64,000 nt of DNA from Nocardiopsis dassonvillei_B (GTDB lineage: Bacteria; Actinomycetota; Actinomycetes; Streptosporangiales; Streptosporangiaceae), in NCBI RefSeq assembly GCF_964273065.1, contig NZ_OZ186815.1, positions 1,674,001-1,738,000 of the forward strand, read 5' to 3'. A model generated the notes under the pieces. It saw only the letters and a list, made by a program, of their open reading frames with translations. It searched no databases and was not told the DNA's origin. Positions 1 to 9,301 of the stretch are shown in pieces; position 1 is the stretch's first letter; each line of letters starts with the position of its first letter. A program made the position numbers and the translations under genes.

Positions 1-1
1 G

Positions 2-1138
2 GCGGCGCTCGTCGCCGGGTTCGTCGTCGGCCAGCGCGAACTGGTGGTCCTGGGGGTGCTGGCCGCGGCGCTGCCGCCGCTGGCCGCCCTGGTCCTGCTG
101 GGAGCGGCCGGGCGGGTGGTGCACAGCCGCAGCGTCACGCCCTCCCGGGTCCGGGCCGGGCACGACGCCCGCGTCATGATCCGGGTCGGCAACTCCTCGC
201 ACACCTGGCCGGTGACGGCGGTGTCGGTCAGCGACACCCTGCCCACCCCGCTGGGCCACGAGCCCCGCTACTCCATCGGCTTCCTGGGCCCGCGCGCCGT
301 CCGCGACCTGGCGTACCTGGTCCGTCCCGCCGTGCGCGGCAACTACCCGCTGGGCCCGCTGTGGGTCGCGGTCACCGACCCCCTGGGGCTGGTCCGGATC
401 GAGCAGCGCCCCGGCGCCCCCGAGCACCTGCTCGTCACCCCCGCCACCGTGCCGCTGGGTCGGGCCGGCTCCGCCGACGGCTCCCAGGGGGACGACTCCC
501 CCCGCCGCTCCCTGAGCGGGATCGGCGAGCAGGACCCGGTCCCCCGCGGGTACCGGTACGGCGACGAGCTGCGCCGGGTCCACTGGCGGTCCACCGCCAA
601 GTACGGCGAGCTGATGGTGCGCCGCGACGAGCAGCACCGGCGCGAGTACGGCACCGTGCTGCTCGACACCCGCAGGGCCGCGCACACCGGCCACGGACGC
701 GGCGACTCCCTGGAGACCGCCGTGGCCGCCGCCGCGTCCGTCGCCCTGCACCTGCTCGACCAGAACCACGAGGTGCGCCTGCACACCGACCGGGGCCGGA
801 TGCCCTCGGCCGTACCCGCCGCCGTGCTGGACGGACTGGCCGTCCTGGAGGCCTCCGACTCCGCCGCCCTGCCCGTCCCCTCCACCTCCGGGTCCTCTCT
901 GACGGTGGCGGTGCTGGGTGCGCTCACCGCCGAGGAGGCCGCCGCACTGGCCCGCGGCCGCGGCGGGAACCGGGTGGCCGTGCTGTGCGCCCTGGCCGCC
1001 TGGCCCTCGGAGCGGGCACGCGCCGGGGCGGGCGAGATCCTGGCCTCCGCAGGGTGGCGGGTCCTGCACCTGTCCTCCCTCTCCGAACTGCCCCCGCTGT
1101 GGCGCGACGCAGCAACCTTCGGGAAGGTCCCGCGTTGA
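2..1138 (+). CDS. DUF58 domain protein (5' end cut by window)
   Basis: The frame is open from the first base of the window, so the N-terminus lies outside; 378 residues are visible. A hydrophobic helix at visible residues 15-37 is probably the second of the two N-terminal membrane segments usual in this family. The DUF58 signature is clear near residues 185-208 (YRYGDELRRVHWRSTAKYGE), followed by a vWA-like C-terminal part. DUF58 proteins usually sit in MoxR-DUF58-transglutaminase clusters and are thought to act at the membrane. The stop TGA overlaps the TTG start of the transglutaminase gene, so the two are translationally coupled. The precise function is not known for the family. Confidence 0.85.
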   Translation, partial: AALVAGFVVGQRELVVLGVLAAALPPLAALVLLGAAGRVVHSRSVTPSRVRAGHDARVMIRVGNSSHTWPVTAVSVSDTLPTPLGHEPRYSIGFLGPRAVRDLAYLVRPAVRGNYPLGPLWVAVTDPLGLVRIEQRPGAPEHLLVTPATVPLGRAGSADGSQGDDSPRRSLSGIGEQDPVPRGYRYGDELRRVHWRSTAKYGELMVRRDEQHRREYGTVLLDTRRAAHTGHGRGDSLETAVAAAASVALHLLDQNHEVRLHTDRGRMPSAVPAAVLDGLAVLEASDSAALPVPSTSGSSLTVAVLGALTAEEAAALARGRGGNRVAVLCALAAWPSERARAGAGEILASAGWRVLHLSSLSELPPLWRDAATFGKVPR

Positions 1139-3450
1139 AAGCCCTGATGCCCCTGGCCACGCTGATCTGCCTGCTGTGCGCCCTCCCCCTCGTGGCCCCC
1201 CTGGTACGCGGCGAGGAGTGGTGGCTGCCCGCGGTCCTGCTCATGGGCACGGCCACCGCCGTGTCCGTCCTGTACCGGCTGCTGACCGGGTGGATCGGCC
1301 TGCTCGTCCCCGTCCTGCAGCTCGCCGTCGTCGCGCTGCTCGTCGTGCCGCTGTTCGCCGGGCACCTGGCCCCCCTGGGCGTGGTGCCCTCCGGGGCCGC
1401 GGTGGAGCACGTGGCCACGGTGTTCTCCCAGGGGCTGGAGACCATCGACGCCAACCGGCCGCCGGTGACGGCGACCGCCGGGGTGATGCTGATCATCGCC
1501 CTGGCTTTCACGCTGTTCCTCGTCGCGGCCGACTTCCTGGCCGTCACCGCCCGCTGCCCCGGCATGGTCGGCGGACTGCTGCTGGCCCTGGCCGTGGTGC
1601 CGCTGGTGGTCGAGGAGACGGGGATCGGCGCCGGGGCGCTCATCGCGTGCGTCTTCGGGTTCCTCCAGCTGCTGGCCGTGGACATGTGGGTGCGCGGCCG
1701 CGAGTGGGGGGTGGCGGTGCCCACCCCGCCGCTGGGCGTCGTCCAGCACGGGCTCACCGCGGCCCTGGCCGCCGCCGCGGCCGTCGTGCTGGCCCTGGCC
1801 CTGCCCGCGGCGGTGCCGGGCCTGCGCACCGACGCCTTCCACTCCATGGCCGAGGGCACCTACGTCGGCCGCCAGAACGACGTCATCACCACCACGCACC
1901 CGCTGGTGTCCCTGCGCCGGGAGCTGCTGTCGGACTCCGACCGCACCGTGCTGACCTACCGCACCGACGCCGAGGAGCCCGGGTACCTGCGCCGTTACGT
2001 GCTCGACGAGTTCGACGGCGTCAACTGGACGATGAGCCCGGTGGACGCCTCCGGCGACACCCGCCTCGAGGGCGAGCTGCCGCTGCCCACGGGATGGCCG
2101 TCCCTCTCGCGCGAGGACACCGTGGTGACCCGGGTGTCGCTGGACTCGGACGTGGCGGGCATGGACTTCCTGCCGCTGCCGTACTGGGCGCGGTCGGTCG
2201 ACGTCTCCGGCGACTGGTACGTGCACCCCGACAGCCTCATGGTGTTCACGACCGAGCAGCCGCCCACGGGCCTGAACTTCACCGTTGAGACCACCGAGCG
2301 GGAGGTGACCGCCGAGGCGCTGGCCGGGGCGCCCCGGGCGCCGCGGTCGCTGCCGGGCGACTTCCGGACCGTGCCCTCGGACCTGGGCCCGCAGGTGCGG
2401 GACCTGACCGAGGAGGTCACCGGCCACATCGACGCGCCCTACCTCAAGGCGGTGGCGCTCCAGGAGTTCTTCACCTCGGGCGACTTCACCTACAGCCTGC
2501 GCCCGCCGGAGGTGCCCGCCGACGCCGACCCGCTGGTGCACTTCCTGACCGCGGACCGGACCGGCTACTGCCAGCAGTTCGCCGGGGCGATGGCGGTGAT
2601 GGCCCGGCAGGCGGGCATCCCCGCCCGGGTGGCGGTCGGCTACACCGCGGGCGAGCGCCTGGGGGACGGCCGCTGGTCGGTGAGCACCGGCGACGCCCAC
2701 GCCTGGCCGGAACTGTACTTCGAGGGCGCCGGATGGGTGCGGTTCGAGCCGACCCCGGCCGGGGTGGGCGGCCAGGGGTCCGCGACCGAGCCCGAGTACA
2801 CCTCGGGGGGCGGGGCCGACCCGGAGCGGCCCGAGCCCGAGCCCACGCCCGGCACCACGGAGGCCGAGCCGACCCCCGTGGAGGAGGAGCCGGAGGCGTC
2901 GCCGTCGCCGTCCGCGTCCCCGTCCGAAGAGGAGTCCGCCGAGGAGGTCGCGGCGACCCCCGTCGACGCCGGACGCGGGGCCCCGGACCTGTCGTGGCTG
3001 CCCGTCGCGGCGGCCGTGGCGGGCGCCCTGCTGCTGCCCTTCCTGCCCGCCGCACTGCGCCTGGCGGTGCGCCGCTCCCGGCTGGGCCGCCCGGGGGCGG
3101 CCTGGCGGGAGCTGCGCGACACCTGCGTGGACCTGGGCCTGGACTGGGACCTGGCGGAGAGCCCCCGCGGGACGGCCGCCCGCCTGGGCGCCCTGCGCGA
3201 CGCGGCGCAGGTCCCGCTGCCCGAGGGGGTGCGCGCGGCCCTGGACCGGCTGGCCCTGGCCGAGGAGCGCGACCGGTACGCCCCGGCCGCCTCCTGGAGC
3301 GAGGAGGCCGGCGCGGACCTGCTCACCCTCGTGCGCGGCCTGCCGACGGTGCTGCCCCGGCGGGTGCGCCTGCGTGCGGTGCTGCTGCCGCGCTCCCTGT
3401 GGGACCGTCCCCGCCGCCCGGCCTCGGACCCCACGCCGCAGAACGCCTGA
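1135..3450 (+). CDS. Transglutaminase-like membrane protein (TgpA/DUF3488 type)
   Basis: A 771-residue membrane protein. The first 230 residues carry about six hydrophobic helices (DUF3488/TgpA N-terminal domain). An extracytoplasmic transglutaminase core follows with likely catalytic Cys479 (GYCQQF), His522 (DAHAW) and an acidic third residue Glu538 (RFEPTP). Then come a Pro/Glu/Ser-rich spacer (about 555-615), one more membrane helix (about 622-645) and a DUF4129-like C-terminal tail. The start chosen is TTG at 1135, inside the TGA of the DUF58 gene, with GGGAAGG seven bases upstream; ATG at 1147 is the alternative. The substrate is unknown. The pairing with DUF58 is the usual actinobacterial arrangement; a cell-envelope cross-linking or peptidase role is inference. 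Confidence 0.88.
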   Translation: MKALMPLATLICLLCALPLVAPLVRGEEWWLPAVLLMGTATAVSVLYRLLTGWIGLLVPVLQLAVVALLVVPLFAGHLAPLGVVPSGAAVEHVATVFSQGLETIDANRPPVTATAGVMLIIALAFTLFLVAADFLAVTARCPGMVGGLLLALAVVPLVVEETGIGAGALIACVFGFLQLLAVDMWVRGREWGVAVPTPPLGVVQHGLTAALAAAAAVVLALALPAAVPGLRTDAFHSMAEGTYVGRQNDVITTTHPLVSLRRELLSDSDRTVLTYRTDAEEPGYLRRYVLDEFDGVNWTMSPVDASGDTRLEGELPLPTGWPSLSREDTVVTRVSLDSDVAGMDFLPLPYWARSVDVSGDWYVHPDSLMVFTTEQPPTGLNFTVETTEREVTAEALAGAPRAPRSLPGDFRTVPSDLGPQVRDLTEEVTGHIDAPYLKAVALQEFFTSGDFTYSLRPPEVPADADPLVHFLTADRTGYCQQFAGAMAVMARQAGIPARVAVGYTAGERLGDGRWSVSTGDAHAWPELYFEGAGWVRFEPTPAGVGGQGSATEPEYTSGGGADPERPEPEPTPGTTEAEPTPVEEEPEASPSPSASPSEEESAEEVAATPVDAGRGAPDLSWLPVAAAVAGALLLPFLPAALRLAVRRSRLGRPGAAWRELRDTCVDLGLDWDLAESPRGTAARLGALRDAAQVPLPEGVRAALDRLALAEERDRYAPAASWSEEAGADLLTLVRGLPTVLPRRVRLRAVLLPRSLWDRPRRPASDPTPQNA

Positions 3451-3616
3451 CCGCGGCCCCGGGGTCCCGGCCCTCGGCCCCCGGTCCTCACCGGACCGGG
3501 GCGGCCCCGGGGCCGGTGCCCTGCGGGCGTGCCGGTGCGTTCGGGGTGTCCCGGTGGCGTCCGTGCCCCCGGGGCCGGCACGGCGCCGACCGGGACCGGC
3601 CCCGGAGGAACGACGA

Positions 3617-3642
3617 GGGCCCCGCACACAGGTGCGGGGCCC
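3617..3642. terminator. Bidirectional hairpin between convergent genes
   Basis: A perfect 11-bp inverted repeat (GGGCCCCGCAC / GTGCGGGGCCC) with a four-base loop ACAG. It lies between the 3' ends of the transglutaminase gene and the convergent DUF3040 gene. There is no T-tract, as is common for high-GC actinobacterial terminators. Confidence 0.75.
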
Positions 3643-3670
3643 GAGGCGTCGCCGGGTCAGGGTGACGAGG

Positions 3671-4075
3671 TCACTCGTCGCCCTGCTGGCGGCGGCGCCA
3701 GCGCTCCTCGAAGCGGTTCATCATGCCGGGGCGGTCGCCCTTGCGGCGTTTGGGCTCGGCGGGCGCGGCCTCCGCGCCGCCGATCCCGGCCCGGCGCCAG
3801 GCGTTGAGCCCCCACAGCAGGCAGGCCAGCATCACGAGGAAGCCGCCTACGCTGACGGTGACACCCACCGCCATACCGATGCTGCTGCCGAGCAGCAGAC
3901 CCGTCAGCATCAGCACGAGGCCGAGGACGAACCCGAGCCCGGCCTTGATGATCCGGCGCTTGTGATGGACCACGGGGTTCGTCTGCCGAACGGTGTTCGC
4001 GAACTTCGGGTCCTCGGCATACAGCGCCTGCTCGATCTGGTCGAGCATGCGCTGCTCGTGTTCAGAGAGCGGCAC
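3671..4075 (-). CDS. DUF3040 family membrane protein
   Basis: A 134-residue protein. It starts with the DUF3040 signature PLSEHEQRMLDQIEQALYAE, followed by two membrane helices (about 47-68 and 69-92) and a basic, charged C-terminal tail. DUF3040 proteins are small actinobacterial membrane proteins often found near the division and cell wall cluster; no function is established. Here the gene is separated from any mraZ-like neighbour and faces the transglutaminase gene. About 240 bp of lower-GC sequence precede it. Confidence 0.9.
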   Translation of the reverse strand: MPLSEHEQRMLDQIEQALYAEDPKFANTVRQTNPVVHHKRRIIKAGLGFVLGLVLMLTGLLLGSSIGMAVGVTVSVGGFLVMLACLLWGLNAWRRAGIGGAEAAPAEPKRRKGDRPGMMNRFEERWRRRQQGDE

Positions 4076-4157
4076 GGCGCCTCCCTACGACAGTCCCCGG
4101 TTGGGGTGACGGGTACTGATCAACAGTCTCTTGGTCAGTGGTATGCCCAGAATACGA

Positions 4158-4169
4158 TGCGCTAGCGCA
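4158..4169. repeat. Perfect 12-bp palindrome upstream of the DUF3040 gene
   Basis: TGCGCTAGCGCA is self-complementary and sits 83 bp upstream of the DUF3040 start, in the unusually AT-rich gap 4076-4318 between that gene and dinB. It could be an operator; no regulator can be named. Apart from this and probable promoter sequence, I see nothing in the gap. Confidence 0.35.
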
Positions 4170-4318
4170 CCGTGGAAGGAAAAGCTGCGTGCGTACCTGA
4201 CCGACCAAGGCCACGATACCCCCGCGCTGTCTCGGAAACACCGGCTTCCATGCCTCTCTGTCTACCCTGACTCCGGTCCTACTCTTACAACGCCGAAAGC
4301 AGTCCGGAAGTTGCGGCA

Positions 4319-5605
4319 TCATACGTCGTTTTCGTCACGCTTGGCCAATACCGCCGACTGTATCGCGCCGGGCCCGAATCGTTCCGCCACCCGGTCCATG
4401 ACCCGTTCGACGTCCCGCCACCCCGTTTCCTGCTCGTCCAGGGCCAGCTGGCGGTGCACCCCCGCGGCGGGAAGGATCCCTTCCATACGAACGCCGACGA
4501 GGCGCAGCGGGGTTCCCGCCAGACCGGATTCGGTGTAGAGAGTCCGGGCGACGGCGTTGATCTCCCGGCCGACGTCGGTCGCGTCGGGCAGCGTGCGGGC
4601 CCGGGTGATGGTCGAGAAATCGCCGCGGCGGAGCTTGATGCTCACCGTGCGCCCCATCAGCCCCGAGGCTCGCAGGCGCCTGGCCACCTTCTCGGAGAGC
4701 CGCAGCAGCTCCCTGCGCACCGCCTCGGGCTCGGCCACGTCGGTGTCGAAGGTCTCCTCGGCCCCGATGCTCTTGTCCTCGCTCTCGGGCTCCACCGGGC
4801 TGTCGTCGATGCCGTGGGAGAGGTCGGCCAGCCGCGTCCCGAGTTTGTCGCCCAGCTCCATGCGCAGCAGGTCGCGGTCGTAGCGGGCCAGGGCGCCCAC
4901 GGTGCGCACGCCCATCCGGGCCAGGGTCTGCTCGGTCCGGTCCCCCACACCGGGCAGGGCCCCGACGGGCAGCGGGTCGAGGAAGGATCGGACTCCGGCG
5001 GTGGGCACCAGGAGCAGCCCGTCGGGTTTGCAGTGGGTGGAGCCGAGCTTGGCGGTGAACCGGGTGGCGGCCACCCCCACCGAGCAGGTGAGCCCCTGCT
5101 CGCGGCGCACCCGCTCGCGGATCATCGCGGCGATCCGCACCGGCCCGCCCAGGCGGCGGCGCGCGCCGGACACGTCGAGGAACGCCTCGTCCAGGGACAG
5201 CGGCTGTACCAGCGGGGTGACCGAGCGCAGGATCTCCATGACCGCCCGGGACGCCTCCCGGTAGGCGCGCCCGTCGGGCGGGAACACGGCGGCGCCGGGG
5301 CACAGGCGCAGGGCCCGGGCCATCGGCATCGCGGAGTGCACGCCGCGGGCCCGGGCCCGGTAGTCCGCGGAGGAGACGACGCTGCGCGGACCGGTGCCGC
5401 CGACGATGACCGGCCGGTCCCCCAGCCCGGGGTTGCGCAGCCGCTCGACGCTGGCGAAGAAGGCGTCCATGTCCAGGTGGAGGATGGCGCAGTCGGCGTC
5501 CGGGCCCGTCCCGTCGGGCGGGAAGTCCGCGCCCAGCGGGACGATGCCGTGCGGGGAGACCATGCCCCGCAGGGCGGCCCCGCGCTCCAGTTGACGTCGG
5601 CTCAT
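4319..5605 (-). CDS. dinB: DNA polymerase IV (Y family)
   Basis: A 428-residue error-prone polymerase of the UmuC/DinB family, which extends primers across damaged template. The catalytic palm motif LHLDMDAFFASVE (around residues 43-55) holds the first metal-binding aspartate, and SLDEAFLDVSG supplies the second acidic pair. The helix-hairpin-helix segment (LPGVGDRTEQTLARMG) and the little-finger domain follow. A roughly 35-residue N-terminal extension precedes the palm motif; an internal ATG (about residue 15) is an alternative start, since no good ribosome binding site is visible at 5605. No beta-clamp motif was confirmed at the C-terminus. Confidence 0.92.
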   Translation of the reverse strand: MSRRQLERGAALRGMVSPHGIVPLGADFPPDGTGPDADCAILHLDMDAFFASVERLRNPGLGDRPVIVGGTGPRSVVSSADYRARARGVHSAMPMARALRLCPGAAVFPPDGRAYREASRAVMEILRSVTPLVQPLSLDEAFLDVSGARRRLGGPVRIAAMIRERVRREQGLTCSVGVAATRFTAKLGSTHCKPDGLLLVPTAGVRSFLDPLPVGALPGVGDRTEQTLARMGVRTVGALARYDRDLLRMELGDKLGTRLADLSHGIDDSPVEPESEDKSIGAEETFDTDVAEPEAVRRELLRLSEKVARRLRASGLMGRTVSIKLRRGDFSTITRARTLPDATDVGREINAVARTLYTESGLAGTPLRLVGVRMEGILPAAGVHRQLALDEQETGWRDVERVMDRVAERFGPGAIQSAVLAKRDENDV

Positions 5606-5636
5606 ACGGCCAGGCTACGCGCCCGCGGGGACGGTC

Positions 5637-6443
5637 TCAGGGCCGGTGGGCGGTGATGTGCAGCTGGGTGGCGATGCCCAGCAGCTCGGGGTGCTCGGCG
5701 GCGGCCTTCTCCAGCTCCAGGAGGTGGCGTCCGGCGTGGGCGTCGCCCTCCCAGGCGTGGCCGGGGACCAGGTCGGTGAACACGCGCACGCCGCGCACGC
5801 GCTCGCCGGTGAGCCCGGCGGCGCCGATCAGCTCCAGGACGCCCCGGCGGGTGAACCGCCGCGGAACGGGGTCGCCCGGGCCCCAGCGGCCCTCGGCGTC
5901 CTCCAGCAGGGTGCGGGCGTCGGTGAGGTGTCCGGCGAGGGCGCGGTGCAGCGCCCCGGCGACGGCGTTGGTGACCAGGAGGCTGACCGCGCCGCCGGGC
6001 CGGGTGATGCCGACCACCTCGCGCAGGGCGGCCACGGGGTCGTCGACGTACTCCAGCACGTTGTGGACCAGGACCAGGTCGGTGCCGCCCCCGGGGAAGA
6101 GGGAGGCCAGGTCCCCGGTGTCGCCCTGCACGCCGCGCACCCGGACGCCGCGCTCGGCGGCGCGGCGCTCCAGGGCGGCCAGGGAGTCGGGGCTGGGTTC
6201 GACCACGGTGACCCGGTGGCCGAGTTCGGCGAGCGGGACGGCGGCCCCGCCGGTGCCGCCCCCGGCGTCGACGATGTCCAGGGGGGAGCCGCCGCCGAGG
6301 CGGTCCAGCAGCCCGGCCAGGGCCTCCCACACGACCGCGGTCCGGGCCGCGTTGGCCGCCCGGCCCGGGCCGCCGGCCCCGCCCTCGCCCGCACCGCCCG
6401 CGGCCGTGCCGGTCGTCGTCCTGTCACCCACCTGGTCCCCCAT
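5637..6443 (-). CDS. Class I SAM-dependent methyltransferase
   Basis: 268 residues with a Rossmann methyltransferase core. Motif I is VDAGGGTGGAAVPLAELG, motif II ends in VVEPS, and VHNVLEYVDDP is the motif IV region. The first 30 residues are Gly/Ala/Thr-rich and probably disordered. The order of motifs matches SmtA/UbiE-like small-molecule methyltransferases, but the substrate cannot be read from the sequence. The gene lies downstream of nusB on the same strand with a 69-bp gap, so it may be the last gene of the aro-efp-nusB unit. Confidence 0.85.
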   Translation of the reverse strand: MGDQVGDRTTTGTAAGGAGEGGAGGPGRAANAARTAVVWEALAGLLDRLGGGSPLDIVDAGGGTGGAAVPLAELGHRVTVVEPSPDSLAALERRAAERGVRVRGVQGDTGDLASLFPGGGTDLVLVHNVLEYVDDPVAALREVVGITRPGGAVSLLVTNAVAGALHRALAGHLTDARTLLEDAEGRWGPGDPVPRRFTRRGVLELIGAAGLTGERVRGVRVFTDLVPGHAWEGDAHAGRHLLELEKAAAEHPELLGIATQLHITAHRP

Positions 6444-6512
6444 ATACGCAGTGCTCGCGCCCGGCGCCCGTTCCGGTGCCCGGTCCGCCGTCGGCCCGGA
6501 CCCCGGCCCCGT

Positions 6513-6926
6513 CTACAGGGCGAGCGTCGACTTGTTCTCCATGAGCCTGGACAGCAGCCCGTTGACGAAGTTGGGAGACTCGTCGGTGGACAGCTCCTTG
6601 GCCACCCCCACGGCCTCGGCGATCGCCACCGCGTCGGGGATGTCCTCGGCCCACAGCAGCTCGTAGGCGCCCATCCGCAGGATGTTGCGGTCCACGACCG
6701 GCATCCGCTCCAGGGTCCAGCCGATGGCGTAGGTGTCGAGGAGTTCGTCGATGCGGTGGCGGCGCTCGTCGACGGAGCGGGCCAGCTGCTCGGTGAACTC
6801 GTTGATCGGCGGTTCGGGCTGGGCCCGGCGGCGCTTGATGACCTCTTCGACCGAGATGCCGCGCACCTCGGCCTCGTAGAGGACCTCGACCGCGCGCCGC
6901 CGCGCCTTGCGCCGTGCTCCGCTCAT
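6513..6926 (-). CDS. nusB: Transcription antitermination factor NusB
   Basis: 137 residues, all-helical NusB fold. It opens with the family signature ARRKARRRAVEVLYEAEVRG and ends with the conserved VAIAEAVGVAKELSTDESPNFVNGLLSR segment (shown in part: NFVNGLLSRL). NusB with NusE (S10) binds boxA of rRNA leaders and stabilises antitermination complexes. The ATG at 6926 overlaps the TGA of efp (TGATG), so translation is coupled; efp-nusB is a standard actinobacterial pair. Confidence 0.96.
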   Translation of the reverse strand: MSGARRKARRRAVEVLYEAEVRGISVEEVIKRRRAQPEPPINEFTEQLARSVDERRHRIDELLDTYAIGWTLERMPVVDRNILRMGAYELLWAEDIPDAVAIAEAVGVAKELSTDESPNFVNGLLSRLMENKSTLAL

Positions 6927-7486
6927 CAGTTGACTCGCCCGAGGTAGTCGCCCGTACGGGTGTCGACCTTGACGCGCTCGCCGGTGGAGATGAACAGGGG
7001 CACCTGGATGGTGGCGCCGGTCTGGACGGTGGCGGGCTTGGTGCCGCCGGTGGAGCGGTCGCCCTGGACGCCGGGGTCGGTGTGGGTGATCTCCAGCTCG
7101 ACGGCGGCGGGCAGCTCGATGTAGAGCGGGTTGCCCTCGTTGGTGGCCACCGTGACCTTGGTGTTCTCCAGCAGGAAGTTCCTGTCGTCGCCCACGACGG
7201 CCTCGGGGACCGGGAGCTGGTCGTAGGTCTGGGTGTCCATGAAGATGAAGGACTCGCCGTCGTGGTACAGGTACTCCATGTCGCGGCGGTCGACGTTGGC
7301 GAACTCGATCTTGGCGCCGGCGTTGAAGGTCCGGTCCACGATCTTGCCGGTGAGGACGTTCTTCAGCTTGGTACGGACGAACGCGCCGCCCTTGCCCGGC
7401 TTGACGTGCTGGAACTCGAGGACGTTCCACAGGACGCCGTCGATCCGCAGGGTCGTGCCGTTCTTGATGTCGTTCGTCGTGGCCAC
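6926..7486 (-). CDS. efp: Translation elongation factor P
   Basis: 186 residues, the normal length, with three beta-barrel domains. EF-P binds between the P and E sites and relieves stalling at polyproline stretches. The loop that reaches the peptidyl-transferase centre is VKPGKGGAF with Lys32 at the tip, the position modified with beta-lysine in E. coli EF-P. No modification enzymes (epmA/epmB) are seen in the window, and some Actinobacteria are known to use an unmodified lysine. The gene lies between aroB and nusB as usual. Confidence 0.97.
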   Translation of the reverse strand: MATTNDIKNGTTLRIDGVLWNVLEFQHVKPGKGGAFVRTKLKNVLTGKIVDRTFNAGAKIEFANVDRRDMEYLYHDGESFIFMDTQTYDQLPVPEAVVGDDRNFLLENTKVTVATNEGNPLYIELPAAVELEITHTDPGVQGDRSTGGTKPATVQTGATIQVPLFISTGERVKVDTRTGDYLGRVN

Positions 7487-7624
7487 TTCGGTCGTCTCTC
7501 CCAGGGGTCTGGCACGTCGGGGGCCGGGCCGCGGGGCCCGGTCCGGTGGTTCGGTGGGATCGGCCGCGGGCGCCCCGGGAGCCGTCCCGGGCGCGCCTGT
7601 GCCGCAGGCCGCCTGGCTGCCAGT

Positions 7625-8725
7625 CTAGTGGCTTCCCGGAACCGGGGCGTCGCCGGCGACGGCGGTGTAGGCCGCGTCGAGGAGCTCCGGTGCGGGCCCG
7701 GCCAGGATGGCGGGTTCGGCGAGGCCGTCCAGGACGACGAAGCGCAGGGTGGCGCCGCGGGCCTTCTTGTCCACGCTCATGGTGTCGCGCAGCCCCGGCC
7801 AGGCGGCCGCGCCGTAGGAGACGGGCAGCCCCACGGAGGTGAGCAGCGCCCGGTGGCGGTCCACGAGGGCGGTGTCGATGCGGCCGTCGAGCCGGGCGAG
7901 TTCGGCGGCGAAGACCATGCCGATGGAGACGGCGTACCCGTGCCGGAACGTGTAGTTCTCGGCGCGTTCGATGGCGTGTCCCAGGGTGTGGCCGTAGTTG
8001 AGGATCTCGCGGCGGCCGCTCTCCCTGAGGTCGCCGGACACCACCTCGGCCTTGACCCGGATGGCGCGTTCGATGAGCTCGCGGGTGTGGCGGCCCTCGG
8101 GCAGGGTCGCGCCCTCGGGGTCCTGCTCGACCAGGTCGCAGATGACGGGGTCCGCGATGAACCCGGCCTTGATGATCTCGGCCAGCCCGCCGATGTAGTC
8201 GGCTCCGGGCAGGGTGGGCAGGGTCGCCAGGTCGCAGAGCACCCCGGCCGGGGGGTGGAAGGCGCCGACGAGGTTCTTGCCCTCGGGCGTGTTGATGCCG
8301 GTCTTGCCGCCGACGGCGGCGTCGACCATGCCGAGCAGGGTGGTGGGGACCAGGACGGCGCGCACGCCGCGCAGCCAGGTGGCGGCGACGAACCCGGCCA
8401 GGTCGGTGGTGGCGCCCCCGCCCACGCCCACGACGGTGTCGGTGCGGGTGAACCCGTGCCGTCCCAGCCGCGACCACAGGTCGGCGGCGACGGTGGAGTT
8501 CTTGGCGGCCTCGCCGTCGGGGACCGGCATCGGGTGGACCGTGTACCCGGCGGCCTCCAGGGCCCAAGTGACCGGGCGGGCGACGGCGTCCAGGCCCCGG
8601 GGGTGGATGACGGCGACGCGGGAGGCCTCTCCGACCAGGCAGGGCAGCTCGGCGAGGACACCGCTGCCCACGACGACGTCGTAGCGGCCGGTGTCGTCGC
8701 CGACGCGGATGCGGGTGGCGGTCAC
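7625..8725 (-). CDS. aroB: 3-dehydroquinate synthase
   Basis: 366 residues. It converts DAHP to 3-dehydroquinate using NAD+ and a divalent metal, the second step of the shikimate pathway. NAD-binding GVGGGATTDLAGFVAATW is visible, as are VPTTLLGMVDAAVGGKTGIN and the metal-ligand segments (GLAEIIKAG; NYGHTLGHAIE). The start is GTG at 8725, whose last bases form the aroK stop (GTGA overlap), giving a normal N-terminus TATRIRVG. aroC, aroK and aroB lie in one transcription direction. Confidence 0.97.
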   Translation of the reverse strand: MTATRIRVGDDTGRYDVVVGSGVLAELPCLVGEASRVAVIHPRGLDAVARPVTWALEAAGYTVHPMPVPDGEAAKNSTVAADLWSRLGRHGFTRTDTVVGVGGGATTDLAGFVAATWLRGVRAVLVPTTLLGMVDAAVGGKTGINTPEGKNLVGAFHPPAGVLCDLATLPTLPGADYIGGLAEIIKAGFIADPVICDLVEQDPEGATLPEGRHTRELIERAIRVKAEVVSGDLRESGRREILNYGHTLGHAIERAENYTFRHGYAVSIGMVFAAELARLDGRIDTALVDRHRALLTSVGLPVSYGAAAWPGLRDTMSVDKKARGATLRFVVLDGLAEPAILAGPAPELLDAAYTAVAGDAPVPGSH

Positions 8726-9243
8726 GGGGCGGCCTTCCCGGCGTCCAGGGTGGGCACGATGGCGTCGACGATCTCCTCGGGGTGGTACCCGGTGGTGGGG
8801 ACCGTCACCGTGGCCAGGGACTCGTAGACCGGCAGCCGCTCGTCGAGGAGCCTGCGCAGCCGGGCCCGGGGGTTGCCGGCCAGCAGCGGCCGGGCTGCGT
8901 CCATGCCGACGCGCTTGGCGGCCTCGGCGAACTCCACCTGGAGGTAGACGACGTGGTGCCCGGCCAGGTCGCGGCGGGTGTCCTCGTGCAGGACGGCGCC
9001 GCCGCCGACGGCGATGACGCCCTCCCAGGAGCGCAGGCCCTCGGCGACGACCTCGCGCTCCAGCGCCCGGAAGCGCTCCTCGCCCTCCTCCAGGAAGATG
9101 TCGCCGACGGACTTGCCGGCGCGCTTCTCGATCTCGGTGTCGGTGCACAGCAGGTCGGTGCCCAGGCGCCGGGCCAGGGCCTCACCGACCGTGGACTTGC
9201 CCGAGCCGGGCGACCCGATCAGGACCGCGATCGCTCGTGACAC
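8722..9243 (-). CDS. aroK: Shikimate kinase
   Basis: 173 residues. A P-loop kinase that phosphorylates shikimate at the 3-hydroxyl with ATP. Walker A is GSPGSGKSTVG (residues about 10-20). The shikimate-binding DTEIEKRAGKSVGDIF and VIAVGGGAVL motifs follow, then the LID region around ARPLLAGNPRARLRRLL. The start is GTG at 9243 with AGGTGGGAAG upstream. The gene overlaps aroB by four bases. Confidence 0.96.
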   Translation of the reverse strand: MSRAIAVLIGSPGSGKSTVGEALARRLGTDLLCTDTEIEKRAGKSVGDIFLEEGEERFRALEREVVAEGLRSWEGVIAVGGGAVLHEDTRRDLAGHHVVYLQVEFAEAAKRVGMDAARPLLAGNPRARLRRLLDERLPVYESLATVTVPTTGYHPEEIVDAIVPTLDAGKAAP

Positions 9244-9271
9244 GCTCTTCCCACCTTCGTCTCGGTCCTCG

Positions 9272-9295
9272 CGGGCCCGCCGCGCGGCGGGCCCG
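9272..9295. repeat. Hairpin in the aroC-aroK gap
   Basis: CGGGCCCGCC / GGCGGGCCCG is a 10-bp perfect stem with a GCGC loop, in the 58-bp space between the aroC stop and the aroK start. It may be an intra-operon mRNA processing or attenuation element; there is no T-tract. Confidence 0.4.
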
Positions 9296-9301
9296 GACGG
9301 G

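Noticed and set aside
343..3627. Very long open frame on the minus strand opposite the DUF58 and transglutaminase genes
   Set aside because: High-GC shadow: Arg/Gly/Pro-rich translation with no family signature, opposite two genes with clear domains.
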